The notes under the pieces: generated by a model
The model's input: only the letters and a program-made list of their open reading frames with translations
The model's database searches: none
Told to the model about the DNA's origin: nothing
Origin: Bordetella parapertussis
Lineage (GTDB): Bacteria > Pseudomonadota > Gammaproteobacteria > Burkholderiales > Burkholderiaceae_C
Reading direction: 5' to 3'
Assembly: GCA_945890735.1 (NCBI GenBank)
Contig: CAMDCZ010000006.1
Coordinates: forward strand, 1-64,000
DNA length: 64,000 bases
Made by a program: the position numbers and the translations under genes
Shown here: positions 9,633 through 18,613 of the stretch, piece by piece
How positions within the stretch are numbered: position 1 is the stretch's first letter
How the letters are laid out: each line of letters opens with the position of its first letter

Positions 9633-10445
9633 TCAGCCCGTGGCGACAGCCAACACCGAAGCCACATTGGCACTGGTTGCGCGCGCCACCTCCTCCAAAG
9701 ACAGGCCGCGCAATTCCGCCAGCACCTGTGCAATCCGCGGAAGCTGATGGGGCGCATTGCGCCCTTGCGCTGTGCCTTGCGCGCGCTGCTCGGCGGTCAC
9801 ATACAGCCAGTGCGGAGGAATGTCAGGCGAATCGGTTTCCAGCACCAAGGCGTCCAGAGGCAAAACCGTGGCAAGCCAGCGCAGTTGATTCGCACGCTCG
9901 AAAGTCAGGGCGCCACCAAAACCCAGCTTGAAACCCATGGCGATGAACTGCTTGGCCTGCTGCAGGCTGCCGTTGAATGCATGGGCAATGCCACCCTTGA
10001 CCGGGTGCTGCCGCAGGCCTTGGAGCAACAAATCAGCGCTGCGCCGCACATGCAAGATGACGGGCAGTTGGTGCTGCTGCGCCAATTTCAACTGCGCTTT
10101 GTAGAACAGTTGCTGACGCGCCATGTCCAGCCCGGGCACAAAACCATCCAAACCGATCTCGCCCACAGCCACCAAACAGGGGTCGCTGCGGTGGGCTCGC
10201 AAGGCCTGGTCCAAGGTTTGCAAGTCAGCCTCGGTGGCCTGCGGGGTGTACATCGGGTGGATGCCCAGGGCATAGACATCCTGGTATTGGTGCGCGAGCT
10301 GGCGCACAGCCTCGAAGTTGCTTGCCTGGACCGCAGGAATCAGGCAGGTCTGTACCCCGGCGGCACGGGCAGCTTTTCGCACGGCATCACGGTCAAGCGC
10401 GAATTCAGCGGCGTCTAAGTGGCAGTGGCTGTCTGTCCAGTGCAT
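9633..10445 (-). CDS. TatD family metal-dependent hydrolase
   Basis: This 270-residue TIM-barrel hydrolase starts MHWTDSHCHLDAAEF, with the metal-binding DSHCHLD motif. It also has VAVGEIGLD, the PVILHVR block and LETDSPD near the C-terminus, so all metal ligands of the TatD/YcfH nuclease family seem present. Family members act as DNA 3'-5' exonucleases or on D-aminoacyl-tRNA; the exact substrate here is unknown. The gene lies between lolD and the spermidine-synthase-like gene on the same strand. Confidence 0.92.
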   Translation of the reverse strand: MHWTDSHCHLDAAEFALDRDAVRKAARAAGVQTCLIPAVQASNFEAVRQLAHQYQDVYALGIHPMYTPQATEADLQTLDQALRAHRSDPCLVAVGEIGLDGFVPGLDMARQQLFYKAQLKLAQQHQLPVILHVRRSADLLLQGLRQHPVKGGIAHAFNGSLQQAKQFIAMGFKLGFGGALTFERANQLRWLATVLPLDALVLETDSPDIPPHWLYVTAEQRAQGTAQGRNAPHQLPRIAQVLAELRGLSLEEVARATSANVASVLAVATG

Positions 10446-10469
10446 AAAGAATGGCCAGGATCGGCTGGG

Positions 10470-11144
10470 TCAAACCAATCGCCCTGACACCAACCGAAGT
10501 TGCCGGTCACACTGCGCCGCCAATTGCTCGTCATGGGTCACCACCACGAACGCCGTGCCGTGCAAGCGGGCGAGTCTGAGCATCAATGCAAACACACCGT
10601 CTGCGGTGGTGCGGTCCAAGTTGCCCGTTGGCTCATCGGCCAGCACACACGCAGGCTGGGTCACCAGCGCGCGCGCAATCGCCACCCGCTGACGCTCTCC
10701 GCCAGACAGTTCGCTGGGGGTGTGCAACACCCGCGCTTCCAGTCCCACCTCGTACAACATCGCCCTGGCTTGTTGCGCGGCCAACTCTCGCGGCATGCGG
10801 CGAATCCACAGCGGCATGGCCACGTTGTCCAAGGCGTTGAACTCGGACAACAAATGGTGAAACTGGTAGATGAAACCCAGGTGTTGGTTGCGCAAGCGAC
10901 CCAAGGCCGTCGCGTCTAAACCCGCCAAAGCTTGATCCAGCAACGCCACATGCCCGGTGGTCGGGGTGTCCAAGCCGCCCAAGACATGCAGCAAGGTGCT
11001 CTTGCCCGAGCCTGAAGCACCCACCACCGCCAAAGTCTCACCCGCTCGCACCTGCAAATCCACGTCTTGCAAGACCGTGACATCCAAGTCACCTTCGTGG
11101 AAACGTCGACCCAAGCCTTGTGCATTCAACACGAAATCACTCAT
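10470..11144 (-). CDS. lolD: lipoprotein-releasing ABC transporter ATP-binding protein
   Basis: This 224-residue ABC ATPase powers release of outer-membrane lipoproteins from the inner membrane to LolA. It has Walker [10 protein letters not shown], the Q-loop region [16 protein letters not shown], the signature [15 protein letters not shown] and Walker B CVLADEP. The start is the ATG at 11144, with a GGAGG box about 10 nt upstream. It overlaps the end of the permease gene by 8 nt, so the two are probably translationally coupled. Confidence 0.95.
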   Translation of the reverse strand: MSDFVLNAQGLGRRFHEGDLDVTVLQDVDLQVRAGETLAVVGASGSGKSTLLHVLGGLDTPTTGHVALLDQALAGLDATALGRLRNQHLGFIYQFHHLLSEFNALDNVAMPLWIRRMPRELAAQQARAMLYEVGLEARVLHTPSELSGGERQRVAIARALVTQPACVLADEPTGNLDRTTADGVFALMLRLARLHGTAFVVVTHDEQLAAQCDRQLRLVSGRLV

Positions 11145-12402
11145 GGCGCAATGCCTCCGCTGGGTCAACCCGGCTGGCGCGCCAACTGGGATAGAGCGTG
11201 GCCACCAAGGCCAATACCAAGGCAATCACCACCACCGGTCCGATGTCCGCCCATTGGGGGTCACTGGGCATGCGGCTGATGAGGTAGATGTCTTTGGGTA
11301 AAAAACTCGCGCCCAAGGCGTTTTCAATCGCGGGAACGATGGTGCCGATGTTGAACGCGACCAACAGCCCCAGTGCCAAGCCAGAGAAGGTGCCGATCAC
11401 CCCCACCAGCGCGCCTTGCACCACAAAAATGCCCATGATGCTGGCCGGACTCGCGCCCAAGGTGCGCAAGATCGCGATGTCTGCGCGCTTGTCAGTGACC
11501 GTCATCACCAAGGTGCTCACGAGATTGAAGGCGGCCACCGCCACGATCAAGGTAAGGATGATGAACATCATGCGCTTTTCGATTTGCACCGCGGCAAACC
11601 AGGTGCGGTTGGCGCGGGTCCAATCCCGCACCGTCACATCCTCACCCAACACCGGGATGAGTTCGTTGGCCACTTCCCGGGCCAACTGCGCATCCTGCAG
11701 TTTGACCCGCAAACCATTGGGACCCGACAAGCGGAAGATGCGTTGCGCGTCCTCGATGTGCAGCAAAGCCAACGAGGCATCGTATTCATAGTGCCCCGAG
11801 TCAAGCAAACCAACCACGGTGAGCTGCTTTAACCTGGGCACCACGCCTGCGGGGGTGACCTGCCCGCCAGGCGCGACCAAGGTCACATGTTCACCCACCT
11901 TCACACCCAAGGCCCGTGCCAACTCGCTGCCCAACACCACGCCAAACGCGCCGGGTTGCAGCGCAAGCAACACCTGGGCAGGCATGGCGGCGACCGTATC
12001 CGTGACCAAGCCTTCTTGCAACGGGTCTATGCCACGCACGATCGCCCCGCGCATGTCCTCTCCCTGGGCCAGCAAGACCTGAGACAAGACAAAAGGCGCG
12101 CTGGCCAACACCTGCGGGTGGCGCGCCAGTTTTTGTTGCAACCAGGCTGGCGAATCCAGCTCGGCTTGGGCATAGGCCAAGACCTCGATGTGCGAGAGCA
12201 CGCCCAGCATGCGGTCGCGTACCTCTTTTTGGAAACCATTCATCACGCTCAAAACAATGATCAAGGCCGCCACACCCAGTGCGATGCCCAGCATGGAGAC
12301 CGAAGAGATGAATGAAATGAAACGGTTGCGACGCGCGGCGCGGCCAGCGCGTGTGTAGCGCCAGCCCAGCAGCAATTCAAAGGGCATGCGTGAGGAATTC
12401 AT
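11137..12402 (-). CDS. lolC: lipoprotein-releasing ABC transporter permease, LolC/LolE family
   Basis: This 421-residue permease starts [21 protein letters not shown]. It has one N-terminal membrane helix ([22 protein letters not shown]), a large periplasmic domain and three C-terminal helices, the MacB/LolCE topology. It pairs with the overlapping lolD. Only one permease gene is present, while E. coli has separate lolC and lolE. The protein may form a homodimer, as proposed for single-permease (LolF-type) systems; this is inference. The gene is divergent from the rpfE-like gene. Confidence 0.92.
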   Translation of the reverse strand: MNSSRMPFELLLGWRYTRAGRAARRNRFISFISSVSMLGIALGVAALIIVLSVMNGFQKEVRDRMLGVLSHIEVLAYAQAELDSPAWLQQKLARHPQVLASAPFVLSQVLLAQGEDMRGAIVRGIDPLQEGLVTDTVAAMPAQVLLALQPGAFGVVLGSELARALGVKVGEHVTLVAPGGQVTPAGVVPRLKQLTVVGLLDSGHYEYDASLALLHIEDAQRIFRLSGPNGLRVKLQDAQLAREVANELIPVLGEDVTVRDWTRANRTWFAAVQIEKRMMFIILTLIVAVAAFNLVSTLVMTVTDKRADIAILRTLGASPASIMGIFVVQGALVGVIGTFSGLALGLLVAFNIGTIVPAIENALGASFLPKDIYLISRMPSDPQWADIGPVVVIALVLALVATLYPSWRASRVDPAEALRHE

Positions 12403-12411
12403 GGAAGACAG

Positions 12412-12431
12412 ATTGTGGCATCTTGCACAAT
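12412..12431. promoter_or_regulatory. divergent -10 pair between lolC and the rpfE-like gene
   Basis: ATTGTG (12412-12417) and CACAAT (12426-12431) are inverted copies. CACAAT therefore reads as a -10-like box on both strands, 9 nt before the lolC ATG and 6 nt before the ATG at 12438. No clear -35 is seen on either strand. Confidence 0.45.
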
Positions 12432-12437
12432 CTCACC

Positions 12438-13397
12438 ATGTCTTCGCCATTTCCTGCCTCGCCTGTCACCATCGTTGCCGCGGCTTTGCTGCCGGAAGAC
12501 CTCGCGCACGCCAGTGCCGCGCAACGGCAAGCCTGGCAATCGGCTTTGCCCAGCGTTGAATCTTTGCCTGCGGCCCGGGCCATCGCGCAAAGCCAGTTGG
12601 TGTCTCGGCGCACGCAGTCCCCCACCGCTTGGAATGCCACCCACGAACACGCCTTGGCTCAGGCCATGGGTTGGCCCAACCCGGACGGCTTGCTGCCCTT
12701 GGCCGCGCATGCGGCCCAAGCGCTTGGACTGCGCTGTCCGGTGGAACATGGCTGGGCCTTCATGGACCTGGTGCATTGGGAGATACAGCAAGGCCAGGTG
12801 CAGGTGCATGCCCCGGGCTGGATCAGCCCCGCCGAAGACCAAGCGGTGCGAGAAGCGATCACGCCCTATGCGCAGGAAGACGGGATCGCCATTTTTCCCC
12901 ACCAGCCAGGGCGCTGGTTGGCCCACGCCCGCCATTTCAAACAACTGCCCAGCGTGTCGCTGGACCAGGTGATGGGGCGCAGTGTGACGCAATGGTTGCA
13001 AACCGATGAGATGGGGCAGCAATCGCCCGCGCAACGTTTGCTGCGTCGCTTGCAAAACGAAATGCAAATGCTGCTCTACCATCACCCGGTCAATGACCAA
13101 CGCAAGATCAGCCTGAACTCCTTTGTCTGGGGTGGCACGGGGGATTTGCCCGCCATCACCAACCCGCCCGAGGTGCAGATGCACACCGATTTGCAGATCC
13201 ACATGGTCGCGCAAGACCCCCAGGCCTGGGGAATGGCTTGGCAAAGCCTGGCCGAAGAAGTGATCGGCCCGGCATTGGTTGCAGGCCACACCTTGGTCCT
13301 GTGCGGTGAAGTCCGCCAAACCGTTTTCAAAGCGGGCCAGCCGACTTGGTGGAAACGTTGGCTGCCTGTGAAAGCTTTGCCACAGGTGCTGGCATGA
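12438..13397 (+). CDS. RpfE-type conserved protein upstream of recJ
   Basis: This 319-residue soluble protein starts MSSPFPASPVTIVAAALLP. It matches my memory of the group annotated 'regulatory protein, RpfE type' (COG4255), which lies beside recJ in Xanthomonas and in many Burkholderiales. Conserved-looking blocks are HGWAFMDLVHWE, MLLYHHPVN and SLNSFVWGGTGDLP near the C-terminus. No catalytic motif is clear, and the biochemical role is unknown. The start codon has a CACAAT box 6 nt upstream and no Shine-Dalgarno sequence. The stop overlaps the recJ start (ATGA), so the two are co-expressed. Confidence 0.7.
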   Translation: MSSPFPASPVTIVAAALLPEDLAHASAAQRQAWQSALPSVESLPAARAIAQSQLVSRRTQSPTAWNATHEHALAQAMGWPNPDGLLPLAAHAAQALGLRCPVEHGWAFMDLVHWEIQQGQVQVHAPGWISPAEDQAVREAITPYAQEDGIAIFPHQPGRWLAHARHFKQLPSVSLDQVMGRSVTQWLQTDEMGQQSPAQRLLRRLQNEMQMLLYHHPVNDQRKISLNSFVWGGTGDLPAITNPPEVQMHTDLQIHMVAQDPQAWGMAWQSLAEEVIGPALVAGHTLVLCGEVRQTVFKAGQPTWWKRWLPVKALPQVLA

Positions 13398-15103
13398 AAC
13401 TGCTGCCCCGTGATGTCCCGCCTCGGGCGGTTTGGGCACTCGCGCAAAGCGGCGTGCATCCGCTGTTGGCCCGTTTGTTCGCGGGGCGCGGCGTGCACGA
13501 GCCGCATGAACTCGACACCAGCTTGGCGCGTTTGTTGCCGCCCGCAGGCATGAAGGGAATCGATGCTGCCGCCGGCTTGTTGGCTGATGCGATCGCGGCT
13601 GACAAGCGTCTGTGTATCGTGGCCGATTACGACTGCGACGGTGCCACCGCCTGCGCAGTGGCTTTGCGCGGCTTGGGCTTGCTCGGGGCGCGTCGCGTGG
13701 GTTTCATCGTGCCCGACCGCGTGGTCGATGGTTATGGCTTGACCCCCAGCATCGCCCAGCGGGTGCATGCCACGGGCGCGCAGGTGTTGATCACCGTGGA
13801 CAACGGCATCGCCAGCGTGGAGGGTGTGGCTGCCGCGCAAGCCTTGGGCATGCAAGTGCTGGTGACCGATCACCATTTGCCCGGGCCCACCTTGCCAAAG
13901 GCTGATGCCCTGGTCAACCCCAACCAACCTGGCTGCGAATTCGCCAGCAAACACATGGCAGGCGTGGGCGTCATGTTTTATGTGTTGCTGGCCTTGCGCG
14001 CTGAGTTGAGGCAGCGTGGCGTCTTCAACCCATCGACCGAACCCAAACTCGATGGCCTGCTGCCCTTGGTGGCTCTGGGCACGGTCGCCGATGTGGTCAA
14101 ACTCGATGCCAACAACCGGCGCTTGGTGGCGCAAGGCCTGCAGCGCATGCGCAAAGGGCTGTTGCCCACCGGTTTGAGCGCCTTGTTTCAAGTGGCTGGG
14201 CGTGATGCCGCCCGCGCCAGCAGCCAAGACATGGGCTTTGCCATCGGCCCGCGCATCAACGCAGCAGGACGCTTGTCTGACATGACCTTGGGCATCGAGT
14301 GCTTGCGCACCGACGACCCCGCCACCGGCTTGCGCTTGGCTGAACAACTCGACGCCATCAACCGCGAGCGCCGCAGCCTGGAGGGGGATATGCGCGAACA
14401 AGCCCTGCTGCTGGCCGAGTCGCTGATGGACGCTGATGACGAGCCGCCGCCTGCCTTGTGTGTGTTTGACGAAGCCTTTCATGAGGGGGTGGTGGGCATC
14501 GTCGCTGCGCGCTTGAAAGACCTGCATTACCGACCCTGCTTTGTGTTTGCCGCCAGCGAGTCCGAGGGGCAAGCGGTGTTGAAAGGCTCGGGCCGCTCCA
14601 TCCCTGGTTTTCATTTGCGCGACGCCTTGGACGCGGTGGTCAAGCTCCACCCTGGCTTGCTGCTGCGCTTTGGCGGTCATGCCATGGCCGCTGGTTGCAC
14701 CTTGCTTGAAGACGACCTCGCCACGTTTGAGGCGGCATTGCAGCACATCGCCCAGCAGTGGCTGTCACCAGCCACCTTGGCGCAATCGCTGGAAACCGAT
14801 GGCAGCTTGGACCCGCAGTTCATGCGCCCTGACATCGTGCAGGAAATCCACCACCATGTCTGGGGCCAAGGCTTTGCGCCGCCGGTGTTCCAAGACCAGG
14901 TCAAGGTGGTGAGCCAACGCATCGTTGGCGAGAAACACCTGTCCTTGAAACTGCAGTTGCATGGCCAAGCCATCGACGGCATTTGGTTTGGCCGCACCGA
15001 ACCGCTGCCGGCGCAGGCGCTGCTGGCCTACCGGCTCGACATCAACACCTGGCAAGGGCGGGATAAGCTGCAACTGCAAATCGAAACCATGACCCAGGCC
15101 TAG
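13394..15103 (+). CDS. recJ: single-stranded-DNA-specific exonuclease RecJ
   Basis: This 569-residue 5'-3' ssDNA exonuclease acts in recombination and mismatch repair. The DHH-family motifs are intact: VADYDCDGATAC (metal Asp residues at about 78-83), VTDHH at 158-161, and the DHHA1 block near GGHAMAAGCTL. An OB-fold region with a C-terminal extension follows. The ATG overlaps the previous stop by 4 nt. Length is normal for betaproteobacterial RecJ. Confidence 0.97.
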   Translation: MKLLPRDVPPRAVWALAQSGVHPLLARLFAGRGVHEPHELDTSLARLLPPAGMKGIDAAAGLLADAIAADKRLCIVADYDCDGATACAVALRGLGLLGARRVGFIVPDRVVDGYGLTPSIAQRVHATGAQVLITVDNGIASVEGVAAAQALGMQVLVTDHHLPGPTLPKADALVNPNQPGCEFASKHMAGVGVMFYVLLALRAELRQRGVFNPSTEPKLDGLLPLVALGTVADVVKLDANNRRLVAQGLQRMRKGLLPTGLSALFQVAGRDAARASSQDMGFAIGPRINAAGRLSDMTLGIECLRTDDPATGLRLAEQLDAINRERRSLEGDMREQALLLAESLMDADDEPPPALCVFDEAFHEGVVGIVAARLKDLHYRPCFVFAASESEGQAVLKGSGRSIPGFHLRDALDAVVKLHPGLLLRFGGHAMAAGCTLLEDDLATFEAALQHIAQQWLSPATLAQSLETDGSLDPQFMRPDIVQEIHHHVWGQGFAPPVFQDQVKVVSQRIVGEKHLSLKLQLHGQAIDGIWFGRTEPLPAQALLAYRLDINTWQGRDKLQLQIETMTQA

Positions 15104-15112
15104 AATTCAGGG

Positions 15113-15964
15113 GTGAACATCCTCAACGCCGATCTGCATTGCCACTCTGTCGTTTCTGACGGCACCCTCACCCCTGAGGCGCTGGCGGAGCGCGCCCACA
15201 CCAATGGCGTGCAACTGTGGTCGCTCACCGACCACGATGAAATCGGTGGCCAAGAACGCGCGGCCAGCGCGGCCAAAGCCTTGGGCATGTCCTACCTGAG
15301 TGGCACCGAAATCTCCGTGTCTTTCGCAGGTCACACGGTACATATCGTGGGCTTGGGTTTTGACATCCAAGACACCCGCATGCAAGACGGCTTGCGCGGC
15401 ACCCGCGGCGGTCGCCACGCCCGCGCGCAAGACATGGCGGCTGGTTTGGCCAAGGTAGGTATCCATGGCAGCTTTGAAGGTGCGCTGCAATACGCCGGCA
15501 ACCCTGACCTGATTTCCCGCACCCACTTTGCCCGGTTTTTGGTGGAAACAGGCGTTTGCAAAGACACCCACGAGGTGTTTCGACGTTTCTTGACCGAAGG
15601 CAAACCTGGCTTTGTGGAACACCGCTGGGCCCAGTTGAAAGACGCGATCCACTGGATCCGCGACGGCGGTGGCATGGCGGTCATCGCCCACCCGGCCCGC
15701 TACGCATTCACGCCCAACGAGGAATACGCTTTGTTCACCGAGTTCAAGGCGCATGGTGGGCAAGCGGTGGAAGTGGTCACTGGCAGCCACTCGGCTGCCG
15801 AAGCGGTGGAGTATGCCGGCATGGCCCGCGAATTTGGTCTGGCTGCGTCGCGTGGCAGCGACTTTCACAGCCCAGAAGAAAGCCACACCGATTTGGGCGC
15901 CTTGCCTTGGCTGCCTGGTGACCTGACCCCGGTGTGGGAACTGTTGCAACACCGCATCCAATAG
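15113..15964 (+). CDS. rnm: PHP-domain phosphoesterase (YciV / RNase AM type)
   Basis: This 283-residue protein has the PHP trinuclear-metal fold: DLHCHS at residues 7-12, LTDHDEIGG, an AHPAR block and GSDFHSP near the C-terminus. The E. coli homologue YciV (RNase AM) removes nucleotides 5'-3' from short RNAs and hydrolyses 3',5'-nucleoside bisphosphates. The start is a GTG at 15113. A TAGAAT box, which includes the recJ stop, lies 6 nt upstream and no properly spaced Shine-Dalgarno sequence is visible. It lies between recJ and a YrdC-like gene in one run. Confidence 0.88.
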   Translation: MNILNADLHCHSVVSDGTLTPEALAERAHTNGVQLWSLTDHDEIGGQERAASAAKALGMSYLSGTEISVSFAGHTVHIVGLGFDIQDTRMQDGLRGTRGGRHARAQDMAAGLAKVGIHGSFEGALQYAGNPDLISRTHFARFLVETGVCKDTHEVFRRFLTEGKPGFVEHRWAQLKDAIHWIRDGGGMAVIAHPARYAFTPNEEYALFTEFKAHGGQAVEVVTGSHSAAEAVEYAGMAREFGLAASRGSDFHSPEESHTDLGALPWLPGDLTPVWELLQHRIQ

Positions 15965-15973
15965 GACTTGCCC

Positions 15974-16609
15974 ATGGCCCAATGGCTGCAAGTTCATCCC
16001 GACAACCCGCAAGCGCGTTTGCTCAAACAAGCTGTGGCTTTGCTGCAGCAGGGCAAGGTCTTGGCAGTCCCCACCGATTCAAGTTACGCCCTGGTTTGTC
16101 ACTTGGACGATCAATCCGCGATCGACCAGTTACGCCGCATCCGTGGCGTGGACGAACGACACCACCTGACCTTGCTGTGCCGCGATTTGAGCGAATTGAG
16201 CATGTACGCCAAGGTCGACAACCGCCAATTCCGATTGCTCAAAGCCTGCACCCCAGGCGCTTACACCTTCATCTTGGAAGCCACCAAAGAAGTGCCCAGG
16301 CGTGTGGCCCATCCACAGCGAAAAACCATCGGCTTGCGGGTGCCTGGGCACAACGCCTTGCAACATTTGCTGGCACTGCACGGCTCGCCCCTGCTGGCCA
16401 CCACCTTGATTCCTGCCGATGCCATCCAGGCCTTGAACGATGCCCAAGAGATCCGTGAGCGTTACGAACACACACTCGCCGCGGTGGTGGACGCCGGTGC
16501 TTGCCGTGGTCAGTTCACCACCGTGGTGGACTTGACGCCCATGGGCACGGGTGGCGATCCAGGCTTGATTCGGTCAGGCGCGGGAGATGTAACGCTTTTG
16601 GGCTTATAA
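15974..16609 (+). CDS. Sua5/YciO/YrdC family protein (threonylcarbamoyl-AMP synthase-like)
   Basis: This 211-residue protein has the YrdC fold: a KVLAVPTDSSYALVCHL block near the start, then the KRIR-like LRRIRGVDERHHLTLLC segment, and the R-x-P region GLRVPGHNALQHLL. It resembles YciO more than TsaC, so its role in t6A tRNA modification is not certain. The ATG at 15974 has an AGGA box at good spacing; an upstream TTG at 15968 is less likely. It follows the PHP gene directly, an arrangement also seen for yciV and yciO in E. coli. Confidence 0.88.
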   Translation: MAQWLQVHPDNPQARLLKQAVALLQQGKVLAVPTDSSYALVCHLDDQSAIDQLRRIRGVDERHHLTLLCRDLSELSMYAKVDNRQFRLLKACTPGAYTFILEATKEVPRRVAHPQRKTIGLRVPGHNALQHLLALHGSPLLATTLIPADAIQALNDAQEIRERYEHTLAAVVDAGACRGQFTTVVDLTPMGTGGDPGLIRSGAGDVTLLGL

Positions 16610-16723
16610 ATCATGTGTTTTCATGTATTTCAAGCTATTGCGACATCCTTCCCACAGGAAATTGCTTACAAAGTCTTTCCTATTTCCCGTCAAATTTAAC
16701 AAGTTTGATGAGACAATGAAACG

Positions 16724-17404
16724 GTGATTTCCAATGAATTAATCCAAACGATTGCTTCCTATGCGCTGCCAGTACTACTGGCCATCACCATGCATGAGGC
16801 GGCCCATGGCTATGTCGCCAAGCGCCTGGGCGACAACACCGCTTGGCTTTTGGGCCGGGTCACCCTCAATCCCTTCCCGCACATCGACCTGGTGGGCACC
16901 ATCCTCATGCCGTTGGTGCTGTATGTGGCCACCTCTGGCCAGTTTTTGTTTGGCTATGCCAAGCCCGTTCCTGTCGATTTCAGCCGTCTGCACCACCCCA
17001 AGCGGGACATGGTGTGGGTCGCGTTTGCCGGACCCGCCAGCAATTTCTTGCAAGCCTTGGTCTGGGCAGCCTTGCTCTATGTCCTGTCCAGCCTGGGCAC
17101 CGAAGAGCGTTTCTTCATCGACATGGCCAAAGGGGGCGTGTTGGTCAATCTGGTGATGTTTGCCTTCAATTTGTTCCCCTTGCCGCCCTTGGATGGCGGG
17201 CGCGTGTTGGTCGGCTTGTTGCCTTGGCGCATGGCGGTCGGGTTTTCGAAGATTGAACGCTACGGGTTTTTCATCGTGATGGGTTTGGTTTTGTTGGGTA
17301 TCGTCAACAGCCTGTGGATGCGGCCCATCATGGGCGCATCGATGCAAGCCATCCAGTGGACCTTGCAGCCATTGGCCTCTTTTTTACAACTGTCACCCTT
17401 ATGA
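16724..17404 (+). CDS. site-2 protease family (M50) membrane metalloprotease
   Basis: This 226-residue polytopic membrane protein has the zinc-binding HEAAH motif near residue 25 (TMHEAAHGYVAKRLGD) and the distal NLFPLPPLDGGRVL motif that supplies the third ligand. It is of the compact M50 type without a PDZ domain. Its substrate is unknown. The GTG start at 16724 lies 6 nt after a GACAAT box and 114 nt after the previous gene, so it may have its own promoter. Its stop overlaps the trpS ATG (ATGA). Confidence 0.88.
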   Translation: MISNELIQTIASYALPVLLAITMHEAAHGYVAKRLGDNTAWLLGRVTLNPFPHIDLVGTILMPLVLYVATSGQFLFGYAKPVPVDFSRLHHPKRDMVWVAFAGPASNFLQALVWAALLYVLSSLGTEERFFIDMAKGGVLVNLVMFAFNLFPLPPLDGGRVLVGLLPWRMAVGFSKIERYGFFIVMGLVLLGIVNSLWMRPIMGASMQAIQWTLQPLASFLQLSPL

Positions 17405-18597
17405 GCGAACGCGTACTGTCTGGCATGCGCCCCACTGGCGCACTTCACCTGGGCCACTACCACGGTGCCCTGAAAAACTGGGTGCGGCTGCAATCCCAGA
17501 TGGCTTGCTTTTATTTCGTCGCAGATTGGCATGCCCTGACCACCCATTACGAAAGCCGCGAGGTGATCGAAAAGAATGTTTACGAGATGGTGATTGACTG
17601 GTTAGCCGCGGGCTTGGACCCGAACCAATGCACGATTTTTTTGCAAAGCCGCATCCCTGAACATGCCGAGTTGTTCACGCTCTTGGCCATGGGCACGCCT
17701 TTGAGTTGGCTCGAGCGCGTACCCACTTACAAAGACCAGATGGAAAAGCTCAAAGACAAGGACTTGACCACCTACGGTTTCTTGGGTTATCCCTTGTTGC
17801 AAGCCGCCGACATCCTGATTTACAAGGCCAAACATGTGCCGGTCGGTGAAGACCAAGCCAGCCATGTCGAATTGACCCGCGAAACCGCACGTCGCTTTAA
17901 CCACTTGTACGGACGCGAGCCCAACTTTGACGCCTTGGTGCAGGACTGCTTGGCCAAGCTGCCCAAAGACAGCGTCAAACGCTTTGAAAAATCCCGCAAA
18001 CAGTTTCAAGAAACCGGAGACGCCAAAGCGCTCGAAGGTGCGATGGGTTATTTGAAAACCGCCCCCGAATTGAGCGACAGCGACCGTGAGCGTTTGGAAG
18101 GCTATTTCAAAGGCACTGGCAAAGCCGTGCTGACTGAGCCCCATGCCTTGCTGACCGAAGCGAGCAAATTGCCGGGCTTGGATGGTGCAAAGATGAGCAA
18201 AAGCTACAACAACACCATTGCCATGCGCGAAGACAAAGCCCATATCGAGACCAAGGTGAGGCGCATGCCCACCGACCCGGCCAGGGTCAAGCGCACAGAT
18301 GCAGGCAACCCCGACCGCTGCCCGGTCTGGCAATTCCATTTGGTCTACTCACCTCCCACCACCCAAACATGGGTGAAAACCGAATGCACCCGAGCAGGCA
18401 TTGGCTGCTTGGAATGCAAGCAGCCGATCATCGATGCCATCGTGGCTGAGCAAGCGCCCATGCTGGCAAGAGCTGAACCTTTTGTTTCCAATCCTCGACT
18501 TGTTCGTGATATCGTAGACGCTGGCACACAGCGTGCGCGGGCCACGGCGCAAGAAACCATGCGCGAAGTGCGCGAGGCCATGGGCCTGAATTATTGA
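17401..18597 (+). CDS. trpS: tryptophanyl-tRNA synthetase
   Basis: This 398-residue class I synthetase charges tRNA-Trp. It has GMRPTGALHLGHYHGAL (the HIGH region) near the start and KMSKSYNNTI at about residue 265. It is longer than the 334-residue E. coli enzyme, with most extra sequence in the C-terminal third. The ATG overlaps the protease stop, so the two genes are coupled. A response regulator follows after 16 nt. Confidence 0.95.
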   Translation: MSERVLSGMRPTGALHLGHYHGALKNWVRLQSQMACFYFVADWHALTTHYESREVIEKNVYEMVIDWLAAGLDPNQCTIFLQSRIPEHAELFTLLAMGTPLSWLERVPTYKDQMEKLKDKDLTTYGFLGYPLLQAADILIYKAKHVPVGEDQASHVELTRETARRFNHLYGREPNFDALVQDCLAKLPKDSVKRFEKSRKQFQETGDAKALEGAMGYLKTAPELSDSDRERLEGYFKGTGKAVLTEPHALLTEASKLPGLDGAKMSKSYNNTIAMREDKAHIETKVRRMPTDPARVKRTDAGNPDRCPVWQFHLVYSPPTTQTWVKTECTRAGIGCLECKQPIIDAIVAEQAPMLARAEPFVSNPRLVRDIVDAGTQRARATAQETMREVREAMGLNY

Positions 18598-18613
18598 CAC
18601 CGGAGAAATCACA

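Noticed and set aside
13082..14746. 554-codon open frame opposite recJ (-)
   Set aside because: Antisense shadow of a conserved gene in GC-rich DNA; the translation is low-complexity (His, Gln, Arg) and has no family features or ribosome-binding site.
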